From positions 1-8,432 of the forward strand of contig CAUCYJ010000115.1 in NCBI GenBank assembly GCA_958446945.1: a stretch of 8,432 bases of DNA, read 5' to 3'. The position numbers were made by a program, and so were the translations under genes. This DNA comes from UBA9414 sp958446945. GTDB taxonomy: Bacteria; Bacillota; Clostridia; Lachnospirales; Lachnospiraceae. This document shows, piece after piece, positions 6,960-8,432 of the stretch; within the stretch, counting starts at the first letter, position 1; each line of letters begins with the position of its first letter. The notes under the pieces were generated by a model. It had not been told where the DNA came from. It ran no database searches and saw only the letters and a program-made list of their open reading frames with translations.

Positions 6960-7895
6960 TTACTTTTTGCCTTTTGCTACGCGGATTCTAGGATCAACAA
7001 TACCATATAAAATATCTACAATAATCAATGCAAATACATAGAGAATTGCAAAGAAGATTGTTAGGCCGATTACCATCGTATAATCATTATCCGATACTGC
7101 CTTTACATAATAAGAACCAAGTCCTGGAATTGCGAACATTTTCTCAATAATAAAGGAACCTGCGAAAATACCTGCAACTGCAGGACCAATCATCGTAACG
7201 ATCGGAATCATAGAGTTTCTTAAAATGTGTTTGCGAACAACTCTATTTTTCGTACAGCCTTTTGCTTTTGCTGTCACAATATAATCTTCACTAATAACAG
7301 ATAAAGTACTATTTCTCATATACTTGCAATAGGAAGCAATTCCTCCAATGGCATATGCCGCTACCGGAAGAATAAAATGTTTTAATCCTCCCCATCCGAA
7401 TACTGGAACAAGTTTCCACTTGAATGCAAGGAAATACTGCAGAAGCGCCGCAAATACAAAGCTTGGAACACATATCGCAAGTACAACAAGTACCCTGATA
7501 ATATGATCTATCGGCTTTCCTCGATTCAGCGCTGCAATCAGTCCAAGCAGTACACCAATTGTTGCCTGAAGTGTTATGGCGATCAGTCCTATCTTGGCGG
7601 AAATTAACGTATTATCACGGATAATGTCATTGGCAGATTTCCCCGTGTAAATAATAGATTCTCCAAAATCGCCTGTTGTGATTAGATTCTTCATATACAT
7701 GAAGTATCTTTCAACTACCGGACGGTCAAAACCATATTTTGCATTAATAATGGCTTGTGCCTGCTCCGGCATCTGACCTACTTTCGCTGCAATAGGATCT
7801 CCCGGAGCGCCGGCTACCAGAAAAAATGTTGCCGTAGCAATCAAAAACAGCGTTAACACGGCAAAAGCAAGTCGTTTTCCAATAAATTTCAGCAT
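6960..7895 (-). CDS. oppB: Peptide-type ABC importer permease, OppB/DppB subunit
   Basis: Inner-membrane partner of OppC. It begins with the family's typical first segment, 'RLAFAVLTLFLIATATFFLV', followed by 'GAPGDP'. Other hydrophobic segments lie near 100-127, 137-160, 176-190, 232-253 and 278-300 (numbered from the upstream ATG). The coupling (EAA) loop is 'EDYIVTAKAKG' (206-216) and the C-terminus has 'GIVDPRIR'. I place the start at the ATG at 7895, giving 311 residues. The in-frame ATG at 7904 touches the ribosome binding site AAAGGAGG with no spacer, whereas the ATG at 7895 has a normal 9-base spacer. The difference is only three residues (MKK). The gene follows the regulator by about 40 bases, with no promoter seen between, so it is likely co-transcribed with it. 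The symbol is at family level. Confidence 0.93.
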   Translation of the reverse strand: MLKFIGKRLAFAVLTLFLIATATFFLVAGAPGDPIAAKVGQMPEQAQAIINAKYGFDRPVVERYFMYMKNLITTGDFGESIIYTGKSANDIIRDNTLISAKIGLIAITLQATIGVLLGLIAALNRGKPIDHIIRVLVVLAICVPSFVFAALLQYFLAFKWKLVPVFGWGGLKHFILPVAAYAIGGIASYCKYMRNSTLSVISEDYIVTAKAKGCTKNRVVRKHILRNSMIPIVTMIGPAVAGIFAGSFIIEKMFAIPGLGSYYVKAVSDNDYTMVIGLTIFFAILYVFALIIVDILYGIVDPRIRVAKGKK

Positions 7896-7904
7896 CTTTT
7901 TCAT

Positions 7905-7912
7905 CCTCCTTT
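7905..7912 (-). promoter_or_regulatory. Ribosome binding site that decides the oppB start
   Basis: AAAGGAGG on the coding strand abuts the ATG at 7904 directly and is 9 bases from the in-frame ATG at 7895. Standard spacing of about 5-9 bases favours the second ATG as the true start. Confidence 0.75.
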
Positions 7913-7937
7913 GATTTCATTTATTGTTCTGCTAAAA

Positions 7938-8432
7938 TTATTTTTCTCCCAAACTATGTTTTTTCTCGTATAATGTCTGCGGAACAACCATATAATGTTC
8001 TCTGATTTTTCTTTGCGTTTCGCTGACATCATGAGCCTGCAGTGCTTCTAAAATCCACCGATGATTTCTCGCAATAACTGCAAACGGCATCAATACTTCA
8101 TTACTCATTGTAAGATACGTTGCCGCGTTATCTCCTTCTAGCATTTTCCACATTTTTAAAAGCTTACTGCATCCGGATGCTTCCACAATGCAACAATGAA
8201 ACCGCTCATCTAACTCAACAATACTATAAACATCTTTGAGATTTGATGCACCTTCCATCTCTTTTATAATTTCTTCTATCTCATCTTCGTATTCCTTTGG
8301 CAAGTTCGCCTCATAAATCTCAACAGCCAGCATTTCCAACGCTGAGCGAATTAGATAGGATTCCTGCATATCTTCATATGTAAGTTCCCTCACAATACAG
8401 CCTTTATGCGACAAATAAGTGATGAGTCCTTC
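7938..8432 (-). CDS. GntR-family transcriptional regulator, FCD subfamily (N-terminus cut by window edge)
   Basis: Ligand-responsive DNA-binding regulator. The frame is open from the right edge, giving 164 residues and a stop. The first residues, 'EGLITYLSHKGCIVREL', are the end of a winged helix-turn-helix (the wing), so the recognition helices lie outside the window. A TTG at 8414 could be read as a start but falls inside this wing and should not be used. The rest is an all-helical FCD effector domain with the expected metal/ligand residues: Asp75 and His79 in 'DERFH', His124 in 'RNHRW' and His146 in 'REHY' (numbered from the window edge). In this family such residues bind a metal and a small carboxylate-type effector. 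Its place at the head of the transporter operon suggests that it controls these genes and perhaps itself. The operator is not visible and should lie further right. Confidence 0.93.
   Translation of the reverse strand, partial: EGLITYLSHKGCIVRELTYEDMQESYLIRSALEMLAVEIYEANLPKEYEDEIEEIIKEMEGASNLKDVYSIVELDERFHCCIVEASGCSKLLKMWKMLEGDNAATYLTMSNEVLMPFAVIARNHRWILEALQAHDVSETQRKIREHYMVVPQTLYEKKHSLGEK

Noticed and set aside
7905..7937. Operator or promoter for the transporter between the regulator and oppB
   Set aside because: The short gap shows only the ribosome binding site; no inverted repeat or promoter-like pair is visible.

Overview
The window reads as one polycistronic unit on the minus strand. 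It is AT-rich with strong AGGAGG-type ribosome binding sites. It encodes a Gram-positive-style substrate-binding lipoprotein with a Gly/Ser/Asp/Lys-rich linker after the lipid-anchored cysteine. Together these suggest a low-GC Firmicute, probably a Clostridia/Lachnospiraceae-type gut anaerobe. That placement is inferred from style, not from a marker gene.

In transcription order (high to low coordinates) the layout is: a GntR-family regulator of the FCD type whose DNA-binding N-terminus lies off the right edge (7938-8432); a complete peptide-type (Opp/Dpp) ABC importer with permease B (6960-7895), permease C (5999-6946), ATPase D (4952-5986) and ATPase F (3969-4952); its solute-binding lipoprotein (2229-3926); and two tandem amidohydrolase-superfamily proteins (1001-2116 and 1-1001, the latter cut by the left edge). 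Spacings are short throughout. The D/F pair and the amidohydrolase pair both overlap by one base (TAATG). There is no gap over 300 bases. The largest, 112 bases after the binding-protein gene, holds a hairpin and a ribosome binding site. I see no RNA gene, mobile element, CRISPR array or promoter.

Taken together the genes suggest an uptake-and-hydrolysis module: a regulator responding to a small carboxylated ligand, an importer for a peptide-like molecule, and cytoplasmic amide-bond hydrolysis. The substrate is unknown.

Two features make it more than an ordinary opp operon. First, the two amidohydrolases are paralogs. The downstream one keeps every expected metal ligand (His63, His65, Lys151, His221, His245, Asp300). 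The upstream one is intact and well translated but has lost all four histidines and the aspartate, so it looks like a pseudoenzyme partner. Second, at the position where enteric OppA uses an aspartate to hold the free amino end of a peptide, this binding protein appears to have tyrosine (Tyr463). That hints at a ligand without an ordinary free alpha-amine. The binding-protein cistron is also bracketed by two hairpins, which fits differential mRNA stability within the operon.
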